Positions 31,449 to 41,413 of a stretch of 41,413 nucleotides of DNA are shown here, piece by piece; position 1 is the first letter of the stretch, and each line of letters begins with the position of its first letter. The position numbers were made by a program, and so were the translations under genes. The DNA is taken from positions 1-41,413 of the forward strand of contig JANQQS010000129.1 of the NCBI GenBank assembly GCA_028284955.1, read 5' to 3'. The notes under the pieces were generated by a model, which saw only the letters and a list, made by a program, of their open reading frames with translations, was not told where the DNA came from and made no database searches. The stretch comes from Myxococcota bacterium (lineage in GTDB: Bacteria > Myxococcota_A > Polyangia > Polyangiales > Houyiibacteriaceae).

Positions 31449-33059
31449 ATGTCCATGACGCGGACTACCGCTCAGCGAGCATCCTCGGCGTTGGTCCGAC
31501 GTGCGTCGAGCGTCATGGCCGGCACGCTGGCCTCCCGCGTGCTCGGGCTGGCGCGTGACGCCGTGATCGCCGCATCGTTTGCCCGCGGGGCGACCGACTT
31601 GTTCTGGCTCGCGTTCACCATCCCGAACTCCCTGCGGGTGCTGCTCGGGGAAGGAGCCGTTTCGGGAGCGTTTGTTCCCGTGCTCACAGAAGTAGATACC
31701 AAACACGGCCCGGCGCGGACCCGCGAGGTCTTCGCGCGTTTGGCTGGCGTCATGATCGTGGTGCTCGGCCTTGTCGCGGCGGCAGGCGTGGCATGCGCTC
31801 CCTGGTTGGTGACGGCCTATGCGGCCGGGTTCAGAGCCGATCCAGGCCGATTCCAATTTGCCGCAACACTGACCTCGTTCGTGTTTCCCTATATTTTCTT
31901 TGCCGGAGTGAGCGCGCTCGCGACTGCTGCGCTCAACACCCGAAAAAAGTTTGCCGTGGCTGCGTTCTCTCCCGCGGCGCTGAATGTTGCGTTGATCGCC
32001 GCCCCTTTGGTTCTGGTGGGGCCGGCGGCGGCGCTCGGGCTACCTCCGATCGGTGCCCTTGCTTTGGCGGTGCTGGCCGGTGGCCTGCTTCAGGTCGCAG
32101 TGCACGTGCCAGCGCTTAAGCGCGTCGATTTGCTGGTGGTTCCCCGGATTGGGCGGGGAGATCCCGAGGTGCGCAAGGCGATGTGGTTGCTTGGCCCGCT
32201 GTTGCTTGGCTTGGGCGTTTATCAGCTCAACATCGTGCTGTCGCGGCAGTTTGCTTCATTCCTGCCCGCGGGATCGCTGAGCTATCTTTACTACGGCCAG
32301 CGCATCGTGGAGATTCCGCAGGGGATGTTTGCGCTTGCGGTGGCGTCGGCAGGGTTGCCGGCCCTCAGTGAACACGCGGCGCGAGGAGATCGCGAAGCCA
32401 CCCTTCGAACCTTTCGTCAGAGTCTGCGCCTCACGCTTTTTGTCGCAGTGCCTTCTACGGTTGCGCTGGCTGTACTCGCGGAGCCCGCCGTTGCGGTAGT
32501 GATCGGGCGCGGCGCGTTCGGAGCGTGGGAAATCCAAGAAACGGCGCGATCGCTGTTCTGGCAGGCCTGCGGCATCTGGGCAGTCGCCTCGGTTCGCGCC
32601 ACCGTGCCGATGTTTCACGCCGCGTTTCAAGACACCAAGACTCCGGTCTGGGCCAGCGCCGTAAACGTTGCCGTGTTTGCCGCGCTTTCATGGTGGCTGA
32701 TGAAGCCTCTGGCCCACGAAGGGCTCGCCATCGCCTTCGGGTGTGGGGCAGTGGCCCAGCTCGCCATGCTCTTTTTGCTCCTGCGCCGAAAAACCGGACC
32801 CTTGGGGCTGGACGAAGTCTTCGCTAGCGCATGGCGGATGCTGCTCAGCAGCGCGGCGATGGGTGCGCTGGTGTGGACGATCGTACGCGTTGTTCACGAA
32901 CCCGAACAGTGGTCGCGCGGAGCCACTTGGACAAACCTCGGAATGCTATCGCTCGCCGTGGTCGCGGGTGTGGGCACGTACGGACTCGCCGCGCGCATGC
33001 TGGGGGTTCGCGAGCTTCGAGAAATCATGAACTCGTTTTCGGGGCGTTCAGGGGGTTGA
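31449..33059 (+). CDS. murJ: Lipid II flippase MurJ
   Basis: 536-aa polytopic membrane protein of the MOP superfamily, with about 14 predicted hydrophobic segments, which flips lipid II for peptidoglycan synthesis. Conserved residues match MurJ: SRVLGLARD (R30, R36), GATD (D50), LLGEGAVSGAFVPVL, and SYLYYGQRIVEIPQG, which carries the central-cavity Arg. The start is uncertain: ATG at 31449 gives a normal N-terminus; a GTG at 31422 and an ATG at 31455 are alternatives, and none has a strong ribosome binding site. It runs tail to tail into the aldehyde dehydrogenase gene, with the last 12 bp shared. Confidence 0.93.
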   Translation: MSMTRTTAQRASSALVRRASSVMAGTLASRVLGLARDAVIAASFARGATDLFWLAFTIPNSLRVLLGEGAVSGAFVPVLTEVDTKHGPARTREVFARLAGVMIVVLGLVAAAGVACAPWLVTAYAAGFRADPGRFQFAATLTSFVFPYIFFAGVSALATAALNTRKKFAVAAFSPAALNVALIAAPLVLVGPAAALGLPPIGALALAVLAGGLLQVAVHVPALKRVDLLVVPRIGRGDPEVRKAMWLLGPLLLGLGVYQLNIVLSRQFASFLPAGSLSYLYYGQRIVEIPQGMFALAVASAGLPALSEHAARGDREATLRTFRQSLRLTLFVAVPSTVALAVLAEPAVAVVIGRGAFGAWEIQETARSLFWQACGIWAVASVRATVPMFHAAFQDTKTPVWASAVNVAVFAALSWWLMKPLAHEGLAIAFGCGAVAQLAMLFLLLRRKTGPLGLDEVFASAWRMLLSSAAMGALVWTIVRVVHEPEQWSRGATWTNLGMLSLAVVAGVGTYGLAARMLGVRELREIMNSFSGRSGG

Positions 33060-34685
33060 CCCACGGTCATCGGGTTTGGCCCATGTTTGAACGAGCTGGT
33101 TGATGCCGCGGACGCGTTGTTTGAGCCCGGAGCCGAATAGGACGCGAACGGCGGCGGCGCTGATGGGGTAGGTCTGCTTTTTGATCGGATACACTGAGAC
33201 CCCGGCGGATATTGGGAGGCGGTCGCTGACCATCGTTTTGACGTGGCAGCAGGCGCGCAGGCCTTCGCGACCGTTGATGCGACCGTAGCCCGAAACGCCG
33301 ACTCCGCCGAAGGGGAGGGCCTGCATCATGTAGGCGATGCCGTAGTCGTTCACGACCGTCATGCCGCTTCGAATTCGTCGCGCCATGCGTTCGCCGCGCG
33401 CTCGGTTCTGGGTGAATACGCTCGAGCCTAACCCGTAGCGAGAGTCGTTGGCGAGGGAGATGGCTTCCTCGTCGCTGCGGACTTTGATGATGACCATCAC
33501 CGGGCCGAACTGTTCTTCCTGCGTGATCCGCATGCGATGGTCCACGTCGACCAAAATGGTGGGCTCAAAAAACTGGTCGCCGGCGCGCTGGTTTCGCTTG
33601 CCTCCAGTGAGCACCCGCGCGCCTTTCTCCGTTGCGTCGCGAAGGAGGTCTTCGATGATGTCGAGCTGTTTCGGCATCGTCATGGAGCCAACGTCGACGA
33701 GCGCTTCGAGTGGAGGCCCTTGTCTAAGGTTTCGGGCGGCTTCGGTCACTCGGGTCACGAACGCATCATAGATGTCGTCGAACACATAGACGCGCTCCAC
33801 TCCGACGCACATCTGCCCGCATGCGGTGTACACGCCGAGCATCGCTTGCCGAACTGCGTGGTCGAGGTTTGCGTCGTCGCAGACGATCATCGGATCTTTG
33901 CCCCCCAGCTCGAGCACCACGGGGGTGAGCGTCTGTGCCGACTCGGAGACAACCTTGCGGCCGTTGCCGGGCGAGCCAGTGAAAAAGACCTTGTCCACGC
34001 CGCCATCGACCAGTGCCGCGCCAGTGTCTCCAAACCCCGTAACCACCTGTACGAGGTCTCCCTGTTGACCGTGCTGCCGAAGCACGGATCGGATGAGCTC
34101 GAGATAATACGCCGAAGACCACGACGACCATTCCGAGACCTTGGCGACCACGCCGTTGCCGGCGAAGAGCGCGGGGATCAGCGGACACATCAGGTTGTGA
34201 AACGGAAAGTTCCACGGGCAAATTACGCCCACGACGCCGAGCGGCTGATATTCGATCCAGCCCTTCTTGTGTGCCAGCAAACCAGAGGCCCGCCGCTCAG
34301 GCCGCAGGTCACGCGCGCCGCGACGAATGGTGTAGCGCAGCTTCTCGCATACCGGGACGACTTCTCCGAGCGAGGCGTCGACCATCGTCTTACCCGAATC
34401 GCGCACTGCCGCGCGGCAAATTGCTTCCTGCTCATCGACGATTCGCGAAAGCAGGGCGCGCAGTACCTGGCGACGCTCCCGAAACGACGTCTCGGCCCAC
34501 TGCCGCTGTGCGAGTCGCGCCCGCCCGATGCGCTCTCGAACTTCTTCTGGGGAATGAACCGACACTCGGCCGAGCGCTGCCCCCGTCGCAGGGTCCCGAC
34601 ATTCGATCGTGGAGCGCGCGTCCGATGCGTTGCGCGAGCTGGGAGTTGTTGGTGGTGAAGTCTGGAGGGGCGGCGTTTGGAGCAT
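33048..34685 (-). CDS. Aldehyde dehydrogenase (NAD(P)+)
   Basis: 545-aa member of the ALDH superfamily, oxidising an aldehyde to the acid. With the ATG at 34685 (GAGGGTGG upstream) the oxyanion Asn is N159 (CPWNFPF), the cofactor-side Lys K182 (AKVSE), the general base E259 (LELGGKDP) and the catalytic Cys C293 (ACGQMCVGVERV). A C-terminal EEQFGPVMVI and PFGGVGVSGYGR are present. The protein is somewhat longer than typical (about 500), with a Pro/Ser/Thr-rich N-terminal extension and a basic C-terminal tail (KKQTYPI...). That tail recalls membrane-associated long-chain or coniferyl-type ALDHs, but the substrate cannot be told from sequence. Confidence 0.94.
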   Translation of the reverse strand: MLQTPPLQTSPPTTPSSRNASDARSTIECRDPATGAALGRVSVHSPEEVRERIGRARLAQRQWAETSFRERRQVLRALLSRIVDEQEAICRAAVRDSGKTMVDASLGEVVPVCEKLRYTIRRGARDLRPERRASGLLAHKKGWIEYQPLGVVGVICPWNFPFHNLMCPLIPALFAGNGVVAKVSEWSSWSSAYYLELIRSVLRQHGQQGDLVQVVTGFGDTGAALVDGGVDKVFFTGSPGNGRKVVSESAQTLTPVVLELGGKDPMIVCDDANLDHAVRQAMLGVYTACGQMCVGVERVYVFDDIYDAFVTRVTEAARNLRQGPPLEALVDVGSMTMPKQLDIIEDLLRDATEKGARVLTGGKRNQRAGDQFFEPTILVDVDHRMRITQEEQFGPVMVIIKVRSDEEAISLANDSRYGLGSSVFTQNRARGERMARRIRSGMTVVNDYGIAYMMQALPFGGVGVSGYGRINGREGLRACCHVKTMVSDRLPISAGVSVYPIKKQTYPISAAAVRVLFGSGLKQRVRGINQLVQTWAKPDDRGSTP

Positions 34686-34742
34686 GAGCCACCCTCGCAA
34701 GCAACGCCGCGATGCGCAACCAGCATGTTGGACATCCTAGTG

Positions 34743-35892
34743 CTAGAACGAGCCAGTAAGCAGCAGGCGCCCGCCGCGAGGATGCGCTTGAGTGGATAGG
34801 CGGGCGCGCTGTTTGTCGTTCTTGGTGCTGGGTTTTTCTTCGAAATCGGTCAAGAATCCGACCACCAACGTGCTGATGGCGAATGCTCCCGCGATGCCGA
34901 AAAACGTGTCGGCGAGCAGGGAAAATCGGCGAACGTTATCTTGCGCGTCTTCGCGCAGCGGCGCGGCGAGCGGATCGATATCCTCACCGTCATTGCGTTC
35001 TTTGAGGGCGAGACCAGCGAACACGCCGCCGACCAACGCGGTAGCCAGCGTCGCGCCCACGCCGGTCCAAAATACGGCGCGGTGAATGCCGCGATCTTCC
35101 ACCACTGTCACGTCGACTCGTCGTTCCGCTTTGCGCAGTTCGACCTTGAGTTCCGCGGTGGCCCCTGCGGCGACGTCGACTTCCTTGCGCGAGGGAAGGT
35201 AGCCTTCGGCGCGCAACTCGAGGGCATGGCGCCCGCCGGGAATCAGAATGCTGCCTGGCGCGGTGCCCACCAAGCGATCGCGAACCCAGATCTCAGCTTC
35301 GACATTGGACGCGACCTGAATCGTGCCCAACAAATCGCGCAGCGACTGCATCGCCATTTCTACCGCGGTGCGCTCGTCGCTGTCGGCGGGAACTTCGCTG
35401 AGGTAGCGCTCGTAGGCGCGAACGGCCAGATCGTAGCGGAACAGTTCTGACTGGCAGCGGGCGATGTTGTAGAGCGTATTGGGACGCGGGACGAGTTCGT
35501 AGGATGCTTCGAACTCGGCCAACGCTCCTTCGCAGTTGCCGTCTCGAGCAAGTTTTAGTCCCCGCTTGAAGCGCTCTTTTGCCCGCTCCTTGTCCGCGTC
35601 GCTCGGTTTTTGTTCGCCGGCCTGATCGCCCGGGGGCGAGGACGTTGTATCGCTACCCGGTCGGGACGCATCAGGCGATGGGGTTGCGGGTGATGCGGCT
35701 TCGGAGCCCGTTGCGGAGTTGCCTTCCGTTGGTTTGGGTGCGGGCGCGCCCTGTGCTTGGGCGGCGGGATGAACGATGGCTCCGCTCAGCATCGCGACGA
35801 ATAGCCAGGCGACCGCGGGAGCCAAGCGTGTGACCTGACTCGCCCCCATCGCATTTCGATCTCGTACGTGTTGGCCGCTCTTCCGAACCTGC

Positions 35893-35915
<23 letters not shown>
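34743..35915 (-). CDS. Exported TPR/PEGA-domain membrane protein
   Basis: 390 aa from ATG 35915; an ATG at 35849 gives a shorter, more normal signal peptide (hydrophobic core LFVAMLSGAIV, site AQAQG). Then comes a Pro/Ser/Thr-rich linker (about 55-105), a TPR-like helical region (ERFKRGLKLARDGNCEGALA, about 114-190), a PEGA domain (about 196-270; ILIPGGRHALELRAEGY) and two hydrophobic segments (about 282-304 and 340-358). The plan is common in Myxococcota next to Ser/Thr kinases. The gene overlaps the 3' end of the kinase gene by 23 nt, so the two are probably co-translated, and the product may be a sensor or a substrate of the kinase. Confidence 0.88.
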
Positions 35916-37590
<1,675 letters not shown>

Positions 37591-37599
37591 TCTTCCAGT

Positions 37600-37608
37600 A
37601 TTCTAGCA
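37600..37608 (-). promoter_or_regulatory. Candidate extended -10 promoter of the kinase gene
   Basis: On the minus strand TGCTAGAAT (37608-37600) matches the extended -10 consensus TGnTATAAT closely. No -35 is evident upstream, as allowed for this class. Only 9 nt separate it from the TTG start, so the transcript would be leaderless or nearly so. Confidence 0.4.
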
Positions 37609-37631
37609 AACAGAATCGCTCTGGGGGGAGA

Positions 37632-40600
37632 ATGTTCTACCGAACACGTTTTTTTTCAGCGTGGCGGCCCAGCCTGTGGCTCGCGGCGCAAGTTTCCTTG
37701 GGATTGATGATCGTTTCGTGCGGCGACGACGCGGCCACCGACGCCTCCGACGCGGCCATGGAACCCGATGCCGACGAAGCGGGGCCGGCCTGTGTGAGCG
37801 ATGACGGCTGCGACGACGGGCTCTTTTGCAACGGGCTCGAACGATGCTCCGAGGGCATGTGCCGCCGCGGTCAGACCGTGGTGTGCGACGATGGAATTGC
37901 GTGCACGGTGGATCGCTGCTCCGAGGAAACACGCGGCTGCGAATCCGCGGCACCAGATGAAGATGGCGATGGGCGCGGTGACAGCCAGTGCACGGACGGA
38001 ACGGGCATGCCGCTCGGCGACGATTGCGACGATACGGATGCCAACCGATTCGTCGGCAACGTCGAGGTATGCGACGAAGAAGGACACGACGAAGACTGTG
38101 ACCCGACGACGTTTGGGGTGGTCGATCTCGATAATGACGGCTTTCTCGATGCCCGATGTTGCAACGGCGAAACCTGCGGCAACGACTGCGACGATGTGCG
38201 CATCAGCGTCAATCCGGCCGGAACAGAGGCGTGCGACGGGGTCGACAACAACTGCGACGGCGTGGTCGACGAAGGGGTCGCCATCGATGGGTTCGCCGAC
38301 GTAGACCGCGATGGACGCGGCGACCCCGATGCGCCGATGCGGGCCTGCGCGAGCACGGTCGGCTTTTCAGAGTTCGACGACGACTGCGACGACAGCGACC
38401 CGACCGTGCACGGCGCGCAGGTCGAAATTTGCGACATGAAAGACAACGACTGCGACGATGACGTCGACGAAGAAGCGCAATCGGTAGATTGGTTTCGCGA
38501 CATCGACGGGGACGGATTCGGCAGCAGCGCGAGCGGCGTGGTGGTGAGCTGCGAGCCGGTCGCCGACCATGTACTGCTGGGCACGGACTGCAATGACGAG
38601 GAAGCAGGCATCAACCCTGCGGCAGCCGAACTATGCGATGGCGTCGACAACGACTGCAATGGCTCGCCAGATTTCGAAATCGGTACCAACAACTTCGAAG
38701 ACGACGATGCCGACGGCATTGTGGATATCGCTTGCGGGGCGCCGCTCGGCGTCGATTGCGATGACAACAATCCGTTGACCGGTCCGGGGACGGTTGAGCG
38801 CTGCGACGGGCGCGACAACGATTGCGACGAGCGCATCGACGAAGGCGCGATGGATCGGCAATGGCTGCTCGATCTTGACGGCGATACCTACGGAAGCCTG
38901 GCGTCGGGATCGATCATTTCGTGTGAACCGGTACCCGGCTACGCCGCGCTCGGCGGCGATTGCGACGACAACAACGCGTTGCGGCTGCCGGGTGGCTCGG
39001 AAACGTGCAATGCCCAGGACGAAGACTGCGACGGCACGGTTGATGAGGGCGAAGCGAGCAGCGAATGCGCGTTGACCAATGCGCAATCGGTATGCCTCTT
39101 TGGTGCGTGCGAAGTGCGGGAGTGCACGCCCGGGTTTGGCAATTGCGACGATCGCTCGAGCAACGGTTGCGAGCAACCGCTCAATACAGTGGAGGCTTGC
39201 GGGGAGTGCGGGCGCAGCTGCCTGCAGCCCAACACATCCTCAGCATGCGTCGGCGGCGACTGCCAAATTACGGCGTGCGACCCTTCGTGGGCGGATTGCG
39301 ATGGGAGCGCCGAAAGCGGATGCGAAACCAATATCGATACCCCAGAAAACTGCGGGGGCTGCGGGAATCGATGCGATTTGCAGAATGCAAACGCGAGCTG
39401 CGGCGGCGGCGAGTGTCGGGTTGAAGGCTGTTTCATGGGCTTCGCCAACTGCGACGGAGATGACGAAGACGGCTGCGAAACGCCGATCGATACCGATGTC
39501 AACAACTGCGGCGGCTGTGGTCGGACGTGCGTGTTTGCCAACGGCACGGGGCAGTGCGTGGCCGGCGAATGCGTGCTCACGAGCTGCGCGACCGATTTTG
39601 CCGATTGCGACGGTCGCGGCGACAACGGGTGCGAAGCCGATTTGAACAACGACCCGCAGACGTGCGGCGGTTGTTTCGCAGGATGCTTCTTTGCCAATGC
39701 GGATGCTCAGTGTGTCGGGGGGGCGTGCCAGCGTGGCGTCTGCAACGCGGGTTGGGAAGACTGCGACGGGAGCAGCGGCAACGGCTGTGAGGCATTCTTG
39801 GCAGACGACGTCGAGAACTGCGGCGCGTGCTTCAACCGATGTTTCGATGCGTTCCCAGGGTCTGTGCCTCAGTGTACGGGAAGCACCTGTGTGTTTAGCG
39901 GGACGTGCGATCCCGATTTCGCCGATTGCGATGGCATGTCGGGAACCGGATGCGAACAAGACATTCGCAATGACGCGAATCACTGCGGCGGCTGCGACAT
40001 GGTGTGCAACATCGACAAGGCCATGCCGATGTGCGTAGACCAAGCCTGCCAGATCGCCGGCTGCGATCCCGGGTTTGCCGATTGCAACGGGATGACCAGC
40101 GATGGCTGCGAGCGCGATGTCACAAGCGATACAGACAACTGCGGCAGCTGCGGGCGGGCCTGCGGGGCGGGCGGCATGTGCGGGTTCGGGCAATGCGACG
40201 AGATTCGTACCCTGAGCGCGGGCGCCAAACATACCTGTGCGGTGCGCGAGGCCGGCGCAGTGGTGTGCTGGGGCGACAACGACGACGGACAGCTCGGAAA
40301 CGGCGGCGGCGCGGATAGTTCTACGCCGGTGGAGACGGGGATTTTTGACGGGGTGATCGTGGCCGCGGGAGTCTCTCATAGCTGCGCGGTGCTCAGCAAC
40401 GGCGAGCTCGCGTGCTGGGGCCTCAATACGAACGGGCAGCTCGGCGACGGAGGCACCGGTCCGCATGCTTCGCCAAACATCGTGACGCGCCCCATCGGCA
40501 TGGCGAGCGTGATCGACGTTGCGGTCGGCGAGAAGCATACCTGCGCGCTGACCACGGATGCGACGGTGTGGTGCTGGGGAAGCAACGAGTTTGGTCAGCT

Positions 40601-41318
40601 CGGCGACGGGACGACTTCGCTACCCGGCACGACCGTGAACTCTACTCCGCTCATGACGACCGGTTTTTCGGGAACCCCCATCAAAGTCGCCGCGGGCTTG
40701 GATCACACCTGCGTGCAGATGGATTTTGGCGAAATACAATGCTTCGGGCGCAACAATTTTGGCCAGCTCGGGGTGCTCGGAACGATGGATACGGCGACGC
40801 CATCCACCGTGGTGGGTTCCCCGACGTGGGGCGACACCCGCAACCTCGTGCTGGGCGCGCGCCATACCTGCGTGGTTCGAAGCGGGGGTGGAGGCACGCT
40901 GTGGTGCTGGGGCGACAACGGCACCTCGCAGCTCGCGCGGATGATGCCGCCGTTTCTCGACGCACCGGATCAGATTTCCGGGGTGACGTTTGTCATCGAT
41001 GCCTACGCAGGCGACGGCCACACGTGCGCGCTCACGAGTCTCAACGAGCTTCGATGTTGGGGCGCCAATACTGGCGATATGCTCGGCGTCGGGTCCGCGC
41101 CCGATCCTTTGTCGGGTCCGCAACCCGTGGGCGGGCTGCCGGGGGTGCAACGGGTGCCTCAATCGGGTTTCGCTGCGCGGCATACCTGCGCCGTCGATAG
41201 CCCGAACAACTTACAGTGCTGGGGCGAAAACGACCAAGGGCAGCTCGGCGTGGCTGTCGTGAGCCCAGTGGAGCCGACGCCCAGCGTGGTGCAAAATTTG
41301 GGCTTTCTGATTCCCTAG
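37632..41318 (+). CDS. Cys-rich lipoprotein with MopE-like repeats and RCC1 propeller
   Basis: 1228 aa from the ATG at 37632 (ggggggaga just upstream; the frame opens at 37572 but lacks a site). Lipobox IVSC (Cys30) is followed by an Asp/Ala linker. Residues about 58-105: Cys-rich DDGLFCNG unit. About 110-480: MopE-like repeats with DxDxDG and CDGVDNNCDG motifs, probably Ca2+ binding. About 495-855: seven 51-residue repeats of the form CDPxFADCDG...GCE...NCGGCGxxC. About 857-1225: seven RCC1-type repeats (HTCAV ... CWGxNxxGQLG), enough for one complete propeller, each with a Cys pair. It is a large surface protein, presumably binding metal and ligands extracellularly. The role is not known. 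Confidence 0.93.
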   Translation: MFYRTRFFSAWRPSLWLAAQVSLGLMIVSCGDDAATDASDAAMEPDADEAGPACVSDDGCDDGLFCNGLERCSEGMCRRGQTVVCDDGIACTVDRCSEETRGCESAAPDEDGDGRGDSQCTDGTGMPLGDDCDDTDANRFVGNVEVCDEEGHDEDCDPTTFGVVDLDNDGFLDARCCNGETCGNDCDDVRISVNPAGTEACDGVDNNCDGVVDEGVAIDGFADVDRDGRGDPDAPMRACASTVGFSEFDDDCDDSDPTVHGAQVEICDMKDNDCDDDVDEEAQSVDWFRDIDGDGFGSSASGVVVSCEPVADHVLLGTDCNDEEAGINPAAAELCDGVDNDCNGSPDFEIGTNNFEDDDADGIVDIACGAPLGVDCDDNNPLTGPGTVERCDGRDNDCDERIDEGAMDRQWLLDLDGDTYGSLASGSIISCEPVPGYAALGGDCDDNNALRLPGGSETCNAQDEDCDGTVDEGEASSECALTNAQSVCLFGACEVRECTPGFGNCDDRSSNGCEQPLNTVEACGECGRSCLQPNTSSACVGGDCQITACDPSWADCDGSAESGCETNIDTPENCGGCGNRCDLQNANASCGGGECRVEGCFMGFANCDGDDEDGCETPIDTDVNNCGGCGRTCVFANGTGQCVAGECVLTSCATDFADCDGRGDNGCEADLNNDPQTCGGCFAGCFFANADAQCVGGACQRGVCNAGWEDCDGSSGNGCEAFLADDVENCGACFNRCFDAFPGSVPQCTGSTCVFSGTCDPDFADCDGMSGTGCEQDIRNDANHCGGCDMVCNIDKAMPMCVDQACQIAGCDPGFADCNGMTSDGCERDVTSDTDNCGSCGRACGAGGMCGFGQCDEIRTLSAGAKHTCAVREAGAVVCWGDNDDGQLGNGGGADSSTPVETGIFDGVIVAAGVSHSCAVLSNGELACWGLNTNGQLGDGGTGPHASPNIVTRPIGMASVIDVAVGEKHTCALTTDATVWCWGSNEFGQLGDGTTSLPGTTVNSTPLMTTGFSGTPIKVAAGLDHTCVQMDFGEIQCFGRNNFGQLGVLGTMDTATPSTVVGSPTWGDTRNLVLGARHTCVVRSGGGGTLWCWGDNGTSQLARMMPPFLDAPDQISGVTFVIDAYAGDGHTCALTSLNELRCWGANTGDMLGVGSAPDPLSGPQPVGGLPGVQRVPQSGFAARHTCAVDSPNNLQCWGENDQGQLGVAVVSPVEPTPSVVQNLGFLIP

Positions 41319-41413
41319 GAGGCTGGTGTCAAACGCGGACCGAGGATCGCGCAGCGCCGGTAGGCCAGTCGTCGCGTCCGCGAACCGAGGAAATGCCGAA
41401 GCATTTTCGAGCG
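41319..41413 (+). other. Possible start of a downstream gene / intergenic
   Basis: AGGAGG (41317-41322) overlaps the preceding stop codon, and a GTG at 41326 opens a frame to the window end (29 codons, VSNADRGSRSAGRPVV...). The spacing is short. An ATG at 41393 in another frame is also preceded by gagg. Two 12-bp near-identical direct repeats, gcggaccgagga (41335) and gcgaaccgagga (41380), lie here. The window ends too early to decide. Confidence 0.25.

Noticed and set aside
33537-34658. Plus-strand frame of 373 codons
   Set aside because: Antisense to the aldehyde dehydrogenase gene, which has all catalytic residues.
39240-40538. Minus-strand frame of 432 codons
   Set aside because: Antisense to the Cys-rich/RCC1 lipoprotein; its Ala/Val-rich repeats mirror the coding repeats.

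Overview
The window looks like a chromosomal segment of a GC-rich Gram-negative bacterium, most likely a member of the Myxococcota or a related deltaproteobacterial lineage. The pointers are a Hanks-type Ser/Thr kinase with a PEGA-like extracytoplasmic part, several Cys-rich lipoproteins with MopE-like Asp-rich repeats and Asp/Ala-rich linkers, very large TPR proteins, a secreted polymer-like protein with a DUF7305-type fold, and a Pal lipoprotein that implies an outer membrane. No rRNA, tRNA, CRISPR array or intact transposase was seen. The assignment is an inference from gene content, not from a marker tree.

Layout, left to right. 1-7875 (minus): the first 2625 residues of a giant mosaic surface lipoprotein (RTX-like repeats, seven MopE-like repeats, Cys-rich knots, two discoidin-like modules, PKD domains, an IgGFc-binding-type region, cadherin-like domains), running off the left edge. 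8144-9835: rnhA and lipB converge on about 500 bp of acidic-repeat DNA (8597-9094), part of which extends the rnhA frame past its TGA. 9835-12383 (minus): a bkdA1-lpdA-lipB operon for lipoylated 2-oxoacid dehydrogenase function, lacking E1-beta and E2 genes. 12506-13954: a secreted lipoprotein. 13955-14382: a gene-free block of hairpins and 23-bp repeats that exactly fills the space between two converging stop codons. 14383-16677 (minus): holA, a conserved secreted hypothetical and pal; a sigma-54-like promoter lies upstream of pal. 17091-19517: a ClpA/ClpC-type unfoldase.

19525-31296 (minus) is the most unusual locus. A 31-codon small ORF overlaps (ATGA) the start of a 1622-aa TPR protein, which overlaps (ATGA) the start of an 1877-aa TPR protein. 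After 6 nt comes a metallophosphoesterase-like protein that has lost its metal ligands, and this overlaps (GTGA) the best start of nadD. The two TPR giants share a related C-terminal domain of about 210-220 residues, which suggests an ancient duplication and a joint function. I do not recognise this as a described system.

31449-41413: murJ (lipid II flippase) overlaps an aldehyde dehydrogenase gene tail to tail. A Ser/Thr kinase gene overlaps a downstream TPR/PEGA membrane protein gene. Divergent from the kinase, across only 41 bp, is a 1228-aa lipoprotein made of MopE-like repeats, seven Cys-rich repeats and a seven-bladed RCC1-type propeller with a Cys pair in every blade.
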